Source of the DNA: Bacteroidota bacterium | GTDB lineage: Bacteria > Bacteroidota > Bacteroidia > SXHM01 | Assembly (NCBI GenBank): GCA_005773695.1 | Contig: SXHM01000182.1 | Coordinates: forward strand, 1 to 7,957 | Length of the DNA stretch: 7,957 nucleotides | Direction: 5' to 3' | Shown: positions 1 to 6,482 of the stretch, in pieces | Layout: each line of letters opens with the position of its first letter | Numbering within the stretch: the first letter of the stretch is position 1 | Notes under the pieces: generated by a model | Told to the model about the DNA's origin: nothing | The model's database searches: none | The model's input: only the letters and a program-made list of their open reading frames with translations | Translations under genes and position numbers: made by a program

Positions 1-1884
1 ATTAGGGCCGATTACGTAGAAACGAACGTTGGCCACATCGGATTCGTCAGCAAAGTCGCGGAAAGGAATATTTGGAATAGCACCTGAATCCAAACCAGGG
101 ATAACAGGAGCACCAAAGCCTTCGAAGCTGAATGTGGTATCCTGAACGCTGCTTCCAATCATCAATTCTGCTTTGATATTTGTAAGACCTGTGGTTCCGT
201 TTAAGAGACCAAGCAATTCATTAAATGTCATTACATATTTTTCGGAAGGAACACGCACTTTAATCAAGCCACCCGCAACTACATCCTGCCAGCGATCACT
301 TTCCGGGATTACGCATTTAGGCTCGCCAAGGAAGTTGTTGTGATTATAGTTGAGGTTGTATCGGAACCATGCAATTACTTCGGATGTCAAAACTTTGCTG
401 ATGGGGGTGTTGTCTGCAGAAACTTCGTCAAAGTCGAAGCCCAAGATGTCGCTTACGTTTTCAGGATAAGTTCTGTCGCCAGTAGTTTTTGAGCCGATAG
501 TCTGGTGGGCCCATGGGCCGATAACGAGTTTTTGTTTTTTGTTATTGCCTGATGTAGGTTTAATGAACTTGCGCATGAATGCCCATGTCTCAATTGTTCC
601 GTCAATGAAGATATCCCACCATCCTTGAAGGTGATATGCAGGTACGTCCATGTTTTCGTAACGGCTGAAAATGGTTTGTCCGAATACATCATTTTCGTAG
701 TCGTCCATTTTGCAATTACCTGCTGCATCAATCATACCGCGGCTTGCATCCATGTCTTTACGACCAACTGAGTTGGGGTAATATCCGCATGGGCCAAGGT
801 TTCCGTCTGCATCATCGTAACGTATAGATACAAAATGGTCGATGGCAAGGGCTGCCACATCAAATTTGTTTTCCTGATAGTTCTGTAAAATGTTGTTTAC
901 ATACATTGATTTAGGAAGCGCATAGTCTTTTGATGTGTGAATGGTATTGTGCATTTCGTTGTCAATATCCATTAAATCATCATCAGTTCCAGTGAAGATT
1001 TGTCCTTTAAGCCATCCGGTAACAAGACGGTCACGTAACACTCCGTTCTGGAAGCCTGTGCTTTTGAAAAATTCATTTGGAGCTACGATAGGCAAGAGGG
1101 CTTTTAGGCCGGGTTGTGTATAATCAATTTTGCGGGCTGCTGCTGCCTGATACTGATTATAACCAAGTGCAGAACCACCAAACATGGCGATCCAGCCGTT
1201 TACCACAAAATCGTTGGTGTCTGTTACTCCGTCAAGGTCATAATCGTAGTCGCGCTTGAAATCGTTTACAATATATTGAATAGTGTGGTAACCATCTTCG
1301 TGTTTGTTACCGTTTTTAGGATCAGAAGGATCTGTTTCGTCCAACACGTGCTGCCAGTTGGCATGGTAGGTGTTTTTTTCCCAGCCATCGCTTTGCAGAG
1401 GGAAGTAAACACCTTCGGAAGCATAACGCCCGCGCATATCCTGCACAGAAAAAGCGTAGCCAAGAATGGAAACCAATGAGCCTACCGGATCATCGCCATC
1501 GCCCTTATTGTAAGGAGTACGCTGCAATATCATAGGAAGTTTATAGGGGTTTGCATTGGCTGTTCCAATGGTATCGCCATTGCTGATTACATAGGTTGAA
1601 TCGTAGAGGATAAGCTGGGTTCCTTTACGGATAAACTCAATAGGAAGTGGCTCTAATCCGAAAATAGGTTCGGTGGCAATCTGCACCATAAGACAATCCT
1701 GAGTAACGGGAAGGTAGATATCGGTCATTAGTTTTACGCCATCGGGCATTTCCATGGGGAGAGTGATAACGCTGGAGAGTTCGCTGAAATCATCGAGCTT
1801 TCCATTGTTTTCATAAGGCTGCTGAGCGGAGACAGAAGGCAGTACGCAGTAAGCAGTGAGCAGTGCGAGTAAGATTTTTCTCAT
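1..1884 (-). CDS. Secreted CocE/NonD family (X-Pro dipeptidyl-peptidase S15-like) serine hydrolase, C-terminus beyond window
   Basis: The frame is open from an ATG at 1884 to the left edge, giving 628 residues without a stop; the C-terminus lies outside. Residues 1-20 are a signal peptide (MRKILLALL..., likely cut near SVSA/QQ). An alpha/beta-hydrolase domain of the S15/CocE type follows: RTPYNK with the probable oxyanion Tyr125, QDMRGRYASEG at 148-158, nucleophile elbow GGSALGYNQ with Ser238, GWWD with Asp424, and GPWAH with His460. From about residue 530 the start of the C-terminal jelly-roll domain is visible. The family hydrolyses esters or amides such as alpha-amino-acid esters or Xaa-Pro peptides; the substrate here cannot be told. 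Oddities: about 50 extra residues between TDIYLP and RTPY, Ala instead of the usual Tyr after the nucleophile, and a DxDxDG calcium-type loop at 214-225. The gene is divergent from the sphingomyelinase-like gene. The family call is firm; a more specific enzyme name is not supported. Confidence 0.93.
   Translation of the reverse strand, partial: MRKILLALLTAYCVLPSVSAQQPYENNGKLDDFSELSSVITLPMEMPDGVKLMTDIYLPVTQDCLMVQIATEPIFGLEPLPIEFIRKGTQLILYDSTYVISNGDTIGTANANPYKLPMILQRTPYNKGDGDDPVGSLVSILGYAFSVQDMRGRYASEGVYFPLQSDGWEKNTYHANWQHVLDETDPSDPKNGNKHEDGYHTIQYIVNDFKRDYDYDLDGVTDTNDFVVNGWIAMFGGSALGYNQYQAAAARKIDYTQPGLKALLPIVAPNEFFKSTGFQNGVLRDRLVTGWLKGQIFTGTDDDLMDIDNEMHNTIHTSKDYALPKSMYVNNILQNYQENKFDVAALAIDHFVSIRYDDADGNLGPCGYYPNSVGRKDMDASRGMIDAAGNCKMDDYENDVFGQTIFSRYENMDVPAYHLQGWWDIFIDGTIETWAFMRKFIKPTSGNNKKQKLVIGPWAHQTIGSKTTGDRTYPENVSDILGFDFDEVSADNTPISKVLTSEVIAWFRYNLNYNHNNFLGEPKCVIPESDRWQDVVAGGLIKVRVPSEKYVMTFNELLGLLNGTTGLTNIKAELMIGSSVQDTTFSFEGFGAPVIPGLDSGAIPNIPFRDFADESDVANVRFYVIGPN
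1840..1867. repeat. Four-copy degenerate heptamer tandem repeat (CAGTRMG)
   Basis: Four consecutive 7-base units are visible on the plus strand: CAGTACG, CAGTAAG, CAGTGAG and CAGTGCG. They lie within the signal-peptide codons of the leftward hydrolase, encoding roughly residues 7-15 of its hydrophobic core. Because 7 is not a multiple of 3, gain or loss of one unit would shift the reading frame. Confidence 0.8.
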
Positions 1885-1907
1885 TTTGGATTATTAATTT
1901 GTTACCG

Positions 1908-1938
1908 CAATATTAAGTGATTATTATTTGAAAACAAA
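1908..1938 (-). promoter_or_regulatory. Candidate Bacteroidota promoter of the leftward hydrolase
   Basis: Reading leftward, TTTG (1938-1935) is followed after exactly 19 bases by TAATATTG (1915-1908). This is one mismatch from the Bacteroidota consensus TTTG-N19-21-TAnnTTTG. Transcription would begin about 15-20 bases before the ATG at 1884. This is prediction from pattern only. Confidence 0.5.
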
Positions 1939-1939
1939 T

Positions 1940-1975
1940 TTTGATAGGCATGACAATTGTTTCTTCGTATTTTTG
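1940..1975 (+). promoter_or_regulatory. Candidate promoter of the sphingomyelinase-like gene
   Basis: TATTTTTG at 1968-1975 is a perfect match to the Bacteroidota -7 element TAnnTTTG. The nearest upstream TTTG is at 1940-1943, a spacing of 24, which is longer than the usual 19-21, so the -33 half is weak. The element lies between an in-frame TTG at 1928 and the ATG at 1994. This argues that the ATG is the true start, leaving a short leader of roughly 10 bases. Confidence 0.5.
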
Positions 1976-1993
1976 CAATTACTTTTCACCTCC

Positions 1994-2905
1994 ATGCATC
2001 TACGATTATTTAAGTTTTTTATTTTTTTCTACGGAGCTTTTTCTACAATTCAAGCCGAAGCTCAAAGCCCTTCTGTAGTTGCATCGGGTGCAGATGAATT
2101 GCGTATTCTTTCGTGGAACATATATATGTTACCTAACACTTTTTTTCCGAAAATAGGGCAACTGGAAAGGGCGGCAGCTATTGCAGAGCAATTGAAAAAT
2201 GAGGCTTACGATGTAATCGTATTTCAGGAAGCGTTTGAAAAAAAGGCAAGAGCAATTTTGTGGGAAGGGCTGAAAGAAAAGTTTCCTTTTTCGGCCGGTC
2301 CAGGCGATGGGGGTTTTCTTAAGTTGAACAGCGGTGTTTGGATTTTGAGCAAACTGGAGTTTACTTCGGTTGCTACCATTGAATATAACACCTGCAAAAT
2401 TGCCGACTGCATGAGTAAAAAAGGCGCGATACTTGTTGAGCTGACTAAAAACGGAAAACTTTTTCAGGTGATAGGAACGCATTTACAATCGGATGATTAT
2501 CCCGAAACAAGAAAAGAACAGTTTAAAGATATTGCTGAAAAATTGCTTAAACCCTTTGAAAAAGAAAATGTGCCTCAGTTTATTGTAGGCGACCTGAACA
2601 CCGCACCCGATGAGGCGGGCTACTGCGATATGCTTACACTTTTAAATGCCGAAGATTGTACCCCGCGCAAAACAAAATCGTGGTTGAAAGATTTGGTTAC
2701 CTGGGGTGGAAGAGAAAATGATTTGTTTGCTGTAAATACTAACCGTAATCCGCAATTGCTTGATTATATTCTAATAAAAGAAAACGGTAAGTGCTCGACC
2801 TGGATTGACCGCACCATAGAAATTATTCAACAAGCCTGGGATAAAACAAAAACCAGAAAAGACCTGAGCGATCACTATGCAGTGGCTGCTGTAATACACT
2901 ACTAA
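1994..2905 (+). CDS. Secreted sphingomyelin phosphodiesterase-like (neutral sphingomyelinase C type) protein
   Basis: This 303-residue protein of the endonuclease/exonuclease/phosphatase superfamily resembles bacterial sphingomyelinase C (the beta-toxin type), which cleaves sphingomyelin or related phospholipids using Mg2+. Family hallmarks occur in order and at the expected spacing: LSWNIYMLP with Asn42, a GQLER segment at 55-59, FQEAF with Glu79, GTHLQSDD with His163, VGDLN with Asp200 and Asn202, LDY with Asp257, and SDHY with Asp293 and His294. The GQ-ER segment and the Cys134/Cys139-SKKG region favour sphingomyelinase over exonuclease III-like relatives. Residues 1-23 form a signal peptide with an AEA cleavage site. 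The ATG at 1994 is chosen over a TTG at 1928 because it starts directly at the signal peptide and lies after the -7 element. The gene is probably co-transcribed with the LysM gene 20 bases downstream. The real substrate could be a bacterial sphingolipid or a host lipid. Confidence 0.88.
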   Translation: MHLRLFKFFIFFYGAFSTIQAEAQSPSVVASGADELRILSWNIYMLPNTFFPKIGQLERAAAIAEQLKNEAYDVIVFQEAFEKKARAILWEGLKEKFPFSAGPGDGGFLKLNSGVWILSKLEFTSVATIEYNTCKIADCMSKKGAILVELTKNGKLFQVIGTHLQSDDYPETRKEQFKDIAEKLLKPFEKENVPQFIVGDLNTAPDEAGYCDMLTLLNAEDCTPRKTKSWLKDLVTWGGRENDLFAVNTNRNPQLLDYILIKENGKCSTWIDRTIEIIQQAWDKTKTRKDLSDHYAVAAVIHY

Positions 2906-2925
2906 AAATACTATTAATACTTAAA

Positions 2926-3777
2926 ATGAGAAAACTTATTTTCCTTTTCATTGCTTTTTCTTCTCTGTTTTCAGGTGTTTTGGCTCAGCCGATGCCATCA
3001 CATACAGAGCTGTTTGATAAAATGATGGCCTCTATTGCCAATGTGAAAACTTTGAAATTTCGCTTAGTTAAAAACGAGCGAATGATAAACGGAAAAATGG
3101 CTCCAGGTGACCAACAGGTGAAAATGAATGTAAGACCTTTCAAGTGTTACCTTAAAATTGCAAAGCCTAATGAAGGGGCAGAGGTTTTATATATAAACGG
3201 AACAAACAATAACAATGCATTGGTAAATCCAAACGCATTTCCATACATTAACTTAAATCTTGATCCCTACGGTGATATTTTAAGAACCGACCAACATCAT
3301 ACTATTCATGAATTGGGATTTTTTTACACTGGTGAATTGCTGAAAGATGCGCACGACCGCTACAAAGAAAAGATTGATGAGTTTATGAAAAACGAAGGAA
3401 TTATTAAATGGGACGGAAGAGATGTTTATAAAATTTTTTTGGATAACAAAGAATATAAATTGCTTGATTACACTGTGCTGGCAGGTGAGGATTTGATAAA
3501 AATTGCGCGCAAGAAAAAGGTGGGGGAATACAATCTTCTTGAATTAAACGGATTGAAAAATTTTACCTCTGTAAAAGCAGGGCAGGTGATTAAAGTGCCG
3601 ATTACCTATGCAAAAAGAATAGTTGCTTATATTGATAAACTTACGTACCTGCCTATTTATCAGGAGTTGTATGATACCAAGGGTTTGATGGCTACATACG
3701 AGTATCATAATATAGTGGTAAACCCTGTTATAGCTGCCGAAGAGTTTACAAAAGGGTATAAGGGTTACGGGTACTAA
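2926..3777 (+). CDS. Secreted DUF1571/LolA-like protein with an embedded LysM domain
   Basis: This 283-residue exported protein has a signal peptide at residues 1-20 (MRKLIFLFIAFSSLF..., cut near VLA/Q). The region from about 25 to 180 looks like DUF1571, with an outer-membrane-lipoprotein-sorting (LolA-like) strand pattern: KTLKFRLVKNER, YLKIAKPNEGAEVLYING and LDPYGDILRTDQHHTIHELGF. A LysM module follows at about 182-226 (YTVLAGEDLIKIARKKK ... VKAGQVIKVP), a fold that binds peptidoglycan or related N-acetylglucosamine polymers. The strand-rich pattern resumes after it (RIVAYIDKLTYLPIYQELYD, then an EFT motif), so the LysM looks inserted inside the LolA-like domain rather than appended. It follows the sphingomyelinase-like gene by 20 bases without a visible promoter, suggesting an operon. 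The role is unknown; a periplasmic or envelope factor is the best guess. The LysM assignment is stronger than the DUF1571 name. Confidence 0.83.
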   Translation: MRKLIFLFIAFSSLFSGVLAQPMPSHTELFDKMMASIANVKTLKFRLVKNERMINGKMAPGDQQVKMNVRPFKCYLKIAKPNEGAEVLYINGTNNNNALVNPNAFPYINLNLDPYGDILRTDQHHTIHELGFFYTGELLKDAHDRYKEKIDEFMKNEGIIKWDGRDVYKIFLDNKEYKLLDYTVLAGEDLIKIARKKKVGEYNLLELNGLKNFTSVKAGQVIKVPITYAKRIVAYIDKLTYLPIYQELYDTKGLMATYEYHNIVVNPVIAAEEFTKGYKGYGY

Positions 3778-6012
3778 TTACTTAATTACAAACCTCAACC
3801 CTGCATACACCACTGCTCCCATCCCCGGTCCCCCCACCATAGAGGCATCAAAGTAGGGTCCGAAAGGATCTGCTGCCGCTACGATAGCACCGCGCTGCAT
3901 AAAGTTGGTCAGGTTCTCGCCTCCGAGGTAGACCTCAAAGCGCTTAAACTTTTTAGTCACCTGCGCATTGATTGTAAAGTAAGGAGCAGAATAATCAGCC
4001 CGCTGATATTCCGAAGGGTTCTCCGTTGTTCCCGGAAGCCGGCTTCTTCCGAAACGTTGTAACGTTAAGTCAAACTTCCATTTCTCAAAACGTGTGAAGT
4101 ATCCGAAGTTCAGCAACATTCTTCCCGCTGTGGTCATCGGTTTAAGCAATAATGTTCCCGAGTAGGTACTACGCACATCGTAGTATTTATAAGCAGCCTT
4201 CACCGAAAATTGTTTCAGCGGCTCTATCGCAGCTTCTACCTGAAAACTGTTGGAATACGATTGGCCATCTAAATTATAAAAGCTCACTTCGCGGGCGCTA
4301 TAATCCAGATCAACCACCACCTGATTCAAAAAATTAGTGTAGAAATAATCAGCGCTGATACTTGATTCCCTTCCGAACAAAACAAAACCCTGACTTAACG
4401 AAACGCCATAGTTCCATGCAATTTCGGGCAACAGTTTTTCTTTAACAATCACTGTGCGCGCACTTGCCAGCACCGAAGCATTTTCAGCAAAGGGGTTGGC
4501 TACACGAAAGCCTCTGCCTGCCGCTACACGAAAAATAGTTTCTTCAGCAAAGTTTATTTTTATGTTCACCCGCGGGTTAAACATAAAACCATACAGGTTG
4601 TGATAATCACCCCGCACACCCGCAACAAATGATAAAGACGACATGTTGTTATAACTGTACTCTGCAAACGCACCCGGTACAATCTCTCTGCGTGTGAACA
4701 ATGAATCGTTGTACGTTTCCATATAATCATCCAGCAAAAAACTAACGCCTGTCCGTATCTTGTTATCACCATTCACAACCTTGTCCTGATAAATCAGATT
4801 GGCATACAACGTTTTTTCCGTCCCCGAATACTTCTTCAACCCGAACGAAGAATCCATTTCATGATAGCGCACCGAAGTGATTAATCCTAAGCTGCGGTCG
4901 AGGTTTCCGGGAAACATCAATCCTGTTTTGTTGCTTACTTCCAATTGTTTGGTCAGCACTTTTATCTGGTATTTTTCCATTGCCCCGTGTCCGGAATGTT
5001 CTTCAAAAGACTCATTCGTTTGTCCCCCGGTTTTGCTTTCATACACACCTTTCATATTCAGCTGTGATTCAATCCGTTTTCCGCTGTGATATTTCCAGCG
5101 GTTGTAAAACGTATATTGCTGTTGCAAAGGCGTATCCATAAAACCATCGTGGTTGCTGTCGTTCTGCCTGAAAATAGTATTGCCATGCAGAAATAACAAC
5201 ATACTCAACTTTTGGTTAAATTTTGTTCCGGCATGAATATTTACTTCTCCCCTTCCACCCGAACTGCCGTAAACATTCACAAAAAGTTTATCAGCTTTAT
5301 CATCATCAGGCTTCAGAAATTCAAGATTAATCTGTCCTGCCATCTGCTCATAACCATTCACCACCGAGCCCGTACCTTTTGATACCTGAATGGATTCTAT
5401 CCAGGTGCCCGGCACAAACCCCAGACCGTAAGCAGAAGATAAACCGCGTATAAATGGAATCATTTCGCCTTGTATCTGCGTGTAGATTCCATCCAACCCC
5501 AACAATTGTATTTTCTTCGCCCCCGAAATAGCATCGGTATAAACCACATCTACCGAAGCATTGGTGGTAAAACTTTCACTCAGATTGCAACACGCTGCTT
5601 TCTGCAATTCTGCTCCTGTTATTTTTTCCGTCAATATCGGATCAATCCGCGAAAGGAAAGTGCTTTGCTGCTTCCCCTGTATAGTTACCTGACCTAACTC
5701 AACGCTGTTTTTCAGCTTAACGGTGAGAAATGTTTCGTTGCTGATACTAAGCGTGTCACTTACATATCCGGTAAAACTTACAACCAGTTTGTTCTGCGTT
5801 TTTGCGTTTCTGTTCAGCGTAAATTTTCCGTCAACTCCGGTAACTACACCTTCGTTTGTCCCCAGCCAATGCACATTGGCAAAGGGAAGCGGAGCTTCTT
5901 TTTTCTGTTCGTCAATTCCGTAAACAATTCCTTCAAGGGTTTGTGCAAAAGCCAAACCCGGGAAAGAGAGGAAGACGATTAATAATTTTATAAATCTGTT
6001 TTTCATGTTCAT
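3778..6012 (-). CDS. TonB-dependent outer-membrane receptor (CCNLSESF type, probably metal/copper-linked)
   Basis: This complete 744-residue receptor imports a bound ligand across the outer membrane using TonB energy. The order is: signal peptide 1-23 (cut at AFA/Q), carboxypeptidase-regulatory-like beta-sandwich at about 25-100, plug at about 105-235, and beta-barrel from about 240 to the C-terminal strand ending in GLRFVIK. The plug carries AACCNLSESFTTNASVD (139-155, vicinal Cys141-Cys142), then SGAKKIQLLGLDG, RGLSSAYGLGFVPG and KGTGSVVNGYEQMAGQINLE. This set is typical of Bacteroidota receptors often found next to heavy-metal-associated-domain or HYC_CC_PP genes. The barrel has a DSNHDGFMD calcium-like loop (285-293) and a His/Met-rich stretch EEHSGHGAM (337-345), compatible with metal handling. 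It starts 58 bases after the HYC_CC_PP-like gene through a self-complementary spacer. ATGs at 6012 and 6006 are both possible. Copper as ligand is inference from context. Confidence 0.93.
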   Translation of the reverse strand: MNMKNRFIKLLIVFLSFPGLAFAQTLEGIVYGIDEQKKEAPLPFANVHWLGTNEGVVTGVDGKFTLNRNAKTQNKLVVSFTGYVSDTLSISNETFLTVKLKNSVELGQVTIQGKQQSTFLSRIDPILTEKITGAELQKAACCNLSESFTTNASVDVVYTDAISGAKKIQLLGLDGIYTQIQGEMIPFIRGLSSAYGLGFVPGTWIESIQVSKGTGSVVNGYEQMAGQINLEFLKPDDDKADKLFVNVYGSSGGRGEVNIHAGTKFNQKLSMLLFLHGNTIFRQNDSNHDGFMDTPLQQQYTFYNRWKYHSGKRIESQLNMKGVYESKTGGQTNESFEEHSGHGAMEKYQIKVLTKQLEVSNKTGLMFPGNLDRSLGLITSVRYHEMDSSFGLKKYSGTEKTLYANLIYQDKVVNGDNKIRTGVSFLLDDYMETYNDSLFTRREIVPGAFAEYSYNNMSSLSFVAGVRGDYHNLYGFMFNPRVNIKINFAEETIFRVAAGRGFRVANPFAENASVLASARTVIVKEKLLPEIAWNYGVSLSQGFVLFGRESSISADYFYTNFLNQVVVDLDYSAREVSFYNLDGQSYSNSFQVEAAIEPLKQFSVKAAYKYYDVRSTYSGTLLLKPMTTAGRMLLNFGYFTRFEKWKFDLTLQRFGRSRLPGTTENPSEYQRADYSAPYFTINAQVTKKFKRFEVYLGGENLTNFMQRGAIVAAADPFGPYFDASMVGGPGMGAVVYAGLRFVIK

Positions 6013-6070
6013 GTTTTAGCATTAATACTCTGTTGCCTCTCCAAAGGAGAGGTTAAGCAAAAGCTAAAAC
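6013..6070 (-). promoter_or_regulatory. Self-complementary intercistronic spacer ahead of the TonB receptor start
   Basis: The transcript spacer begins directly after the TGA of the HYC_CC_PP-like gene with GTTTTAGC (6070-6063) and ends with GCTAAAAC (6020-6013) directly before the receptor ATG. The two 8-mers are perfect reverse complements. Between them sits the 7-bp CCTCTCC/GGAGAGG hairpin, plus a TTAA pair (6022-6025 with 6053-6056) that could extend the fold. The fold would hide the A-rich region just before the receptor start. No TAnnTTTG promoter was found here, so the receptor is likely transcribed with its upstream neighbour. The pairing is seen directly; a regulatory function is inferred. 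Confidence 0.5.
6036..6052. repeat. Short perfect palindrome CCTCTCC-AAA-GGAGAGG
   Basis: Perfect 7-bp inverted repeat with a 3-base loop, reading CCTCTCC-TTT-GGAGAGG in the transcribed (minus) direction. Similar CTCTCC-TTT-GGAGAG palindromes recur between genes in many Bacteroidota genomes as I recall them, so it may be one copy of a dispersed element rather than a locus-specific signal. No T-tract follows in the minus direction, so it is not a standard intrinsic terminator. Confidence 0.65.
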
Positions 6071-6463
6071 TCAGATACGAAAAACCGAAACGAGAATAAG
6101 AATGTCTTTCCCTGAAATGAGAGGCGGAGCATGAGCTACCTCGGCACGTTGCGTTCTTGCAGCTTCAGTAAAAACAAAATCAGGAAGTGTGAAATAATAA
6201 TCAGCAAAATCAAACTTAACATTGAAATTGCTTACAATGGTTTGAATATCCAGCTTGAAGTAGTCGGTTGAATAATCGCAGCACTTTGCTTGAACGGAAT
6301 TAGTTGCTTTGCTTTCTGTGGCACAGCAATCATCGCTTTCAATAAAAGAAAGCATTACCGCACCGCTTACTAAGCAAACCATTTTGTGTGCGGTAATACC
6401 AATGCTCATTACGAGCATCAATAGTGCCATTGCAACAGAAAAACATTTGCTTAAAAAATTCAT
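6071..6463 (-). CDS. HYC_CC_PP-like small exported cysteine-containing protein
   Basis: This 130-residue protein begins with a signal peptide or membrane segment (MNFLSKCFSVAMALLMLVMSIG). His26 and Cys30 follow (HKMVC), then CC at 46-47, a second CC at 61-62, and HAPPL with Pro113-Pro114 near the C-terminus. This order matches the Bacteroidota family named for HYC, CC and PP motifs, here with HKMVC replacing HYC. The family's function is not established to my knowledge; the paired cysteines and histidines, and the neighbouring receptor, suggest metal (perhaps copper) binding in the envelope. The ATG at 6463 is preferred over an in-frame TTG at 6481 because it starts right at the signal peptide. 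It is 19 bases after the 119-residue gene and 58 bases before the receptor. The family call is likely; the metal role is inference. Confidence 0.78.
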   Translation of the reverse strand: MNFLSKCFSVAMALLMLVMSIGITAHKMVCLVSGAVMLSFIESDDCCATESKATNSVQAKCCDYSTDYFKLDIQTIVSNFNVKFDFADYYFTLPDFVFTEAARTQRAEVAHAPPLISGKDILILVSVFRI

Positions 6464-6468
6464 GAACA

Positions 6469-6476
6469 CAAAATTA
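6469..6476 (-). promoter_or_regulatory. Possible -7 promoter element before the HYC_CC_PP-like gene
   Basis: TAATTTTG matches TAnnTTTG perfectly on the minus strand, but only 5 bases separate it from the ATG at 6463, and no -33 TTTG lies at the normal distance. A transcript from it would be nearly leaderless. It may be a chance match in AT-rich sequence. Confidence 0.25.
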
Positions 6477-6482
6477 AGCAAA

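Noticed and set aside
453..1479. Open frames of 60-121 codons on both strands inside the CocE-like hydrolase
   Set aside because: All lie within the hydrolase reading frame, whose catalytic motifs are intact; they show no recognisable domains.
1928..1993. TTG-started 22-residue extension of the sphingomyelinase-like protein
   Set aside because: It places residues before a clear signal peptide and runs through a perfect TAnnTTTG -7 element; the ATG at 1994 is the better start.
2129..2482. 117-codon minus-strand open frame inside the sphingomyelinase-like gene
   Set aside because: It is a shadow of a gene with full catalytic motifs; low-complexity translation and no domain.
1994..2905. Exonuclease III or other DNA endonuclease identity
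   Set aside because: The catalytic core is shared by the superfamily, but the signal peptide, the GQLER segment and the region before GTHLQ match secreted sphingomyelinases better.
6036..6052. Intrinsic terminator between the HYC_CC_PP-like gene and the receptor
   Set aside because: The stem is only 7 bp and no T-tract follows in the transcribed direction, so it is treated as a palindromic repeat or structural element.
6464..6481. TTG-started 6-residue extension of the HYC_CC_PP-like protein
   Set aside because: The ATG at 6463 begins directly at the signal peptide, and the extension adds nothing recognisable.
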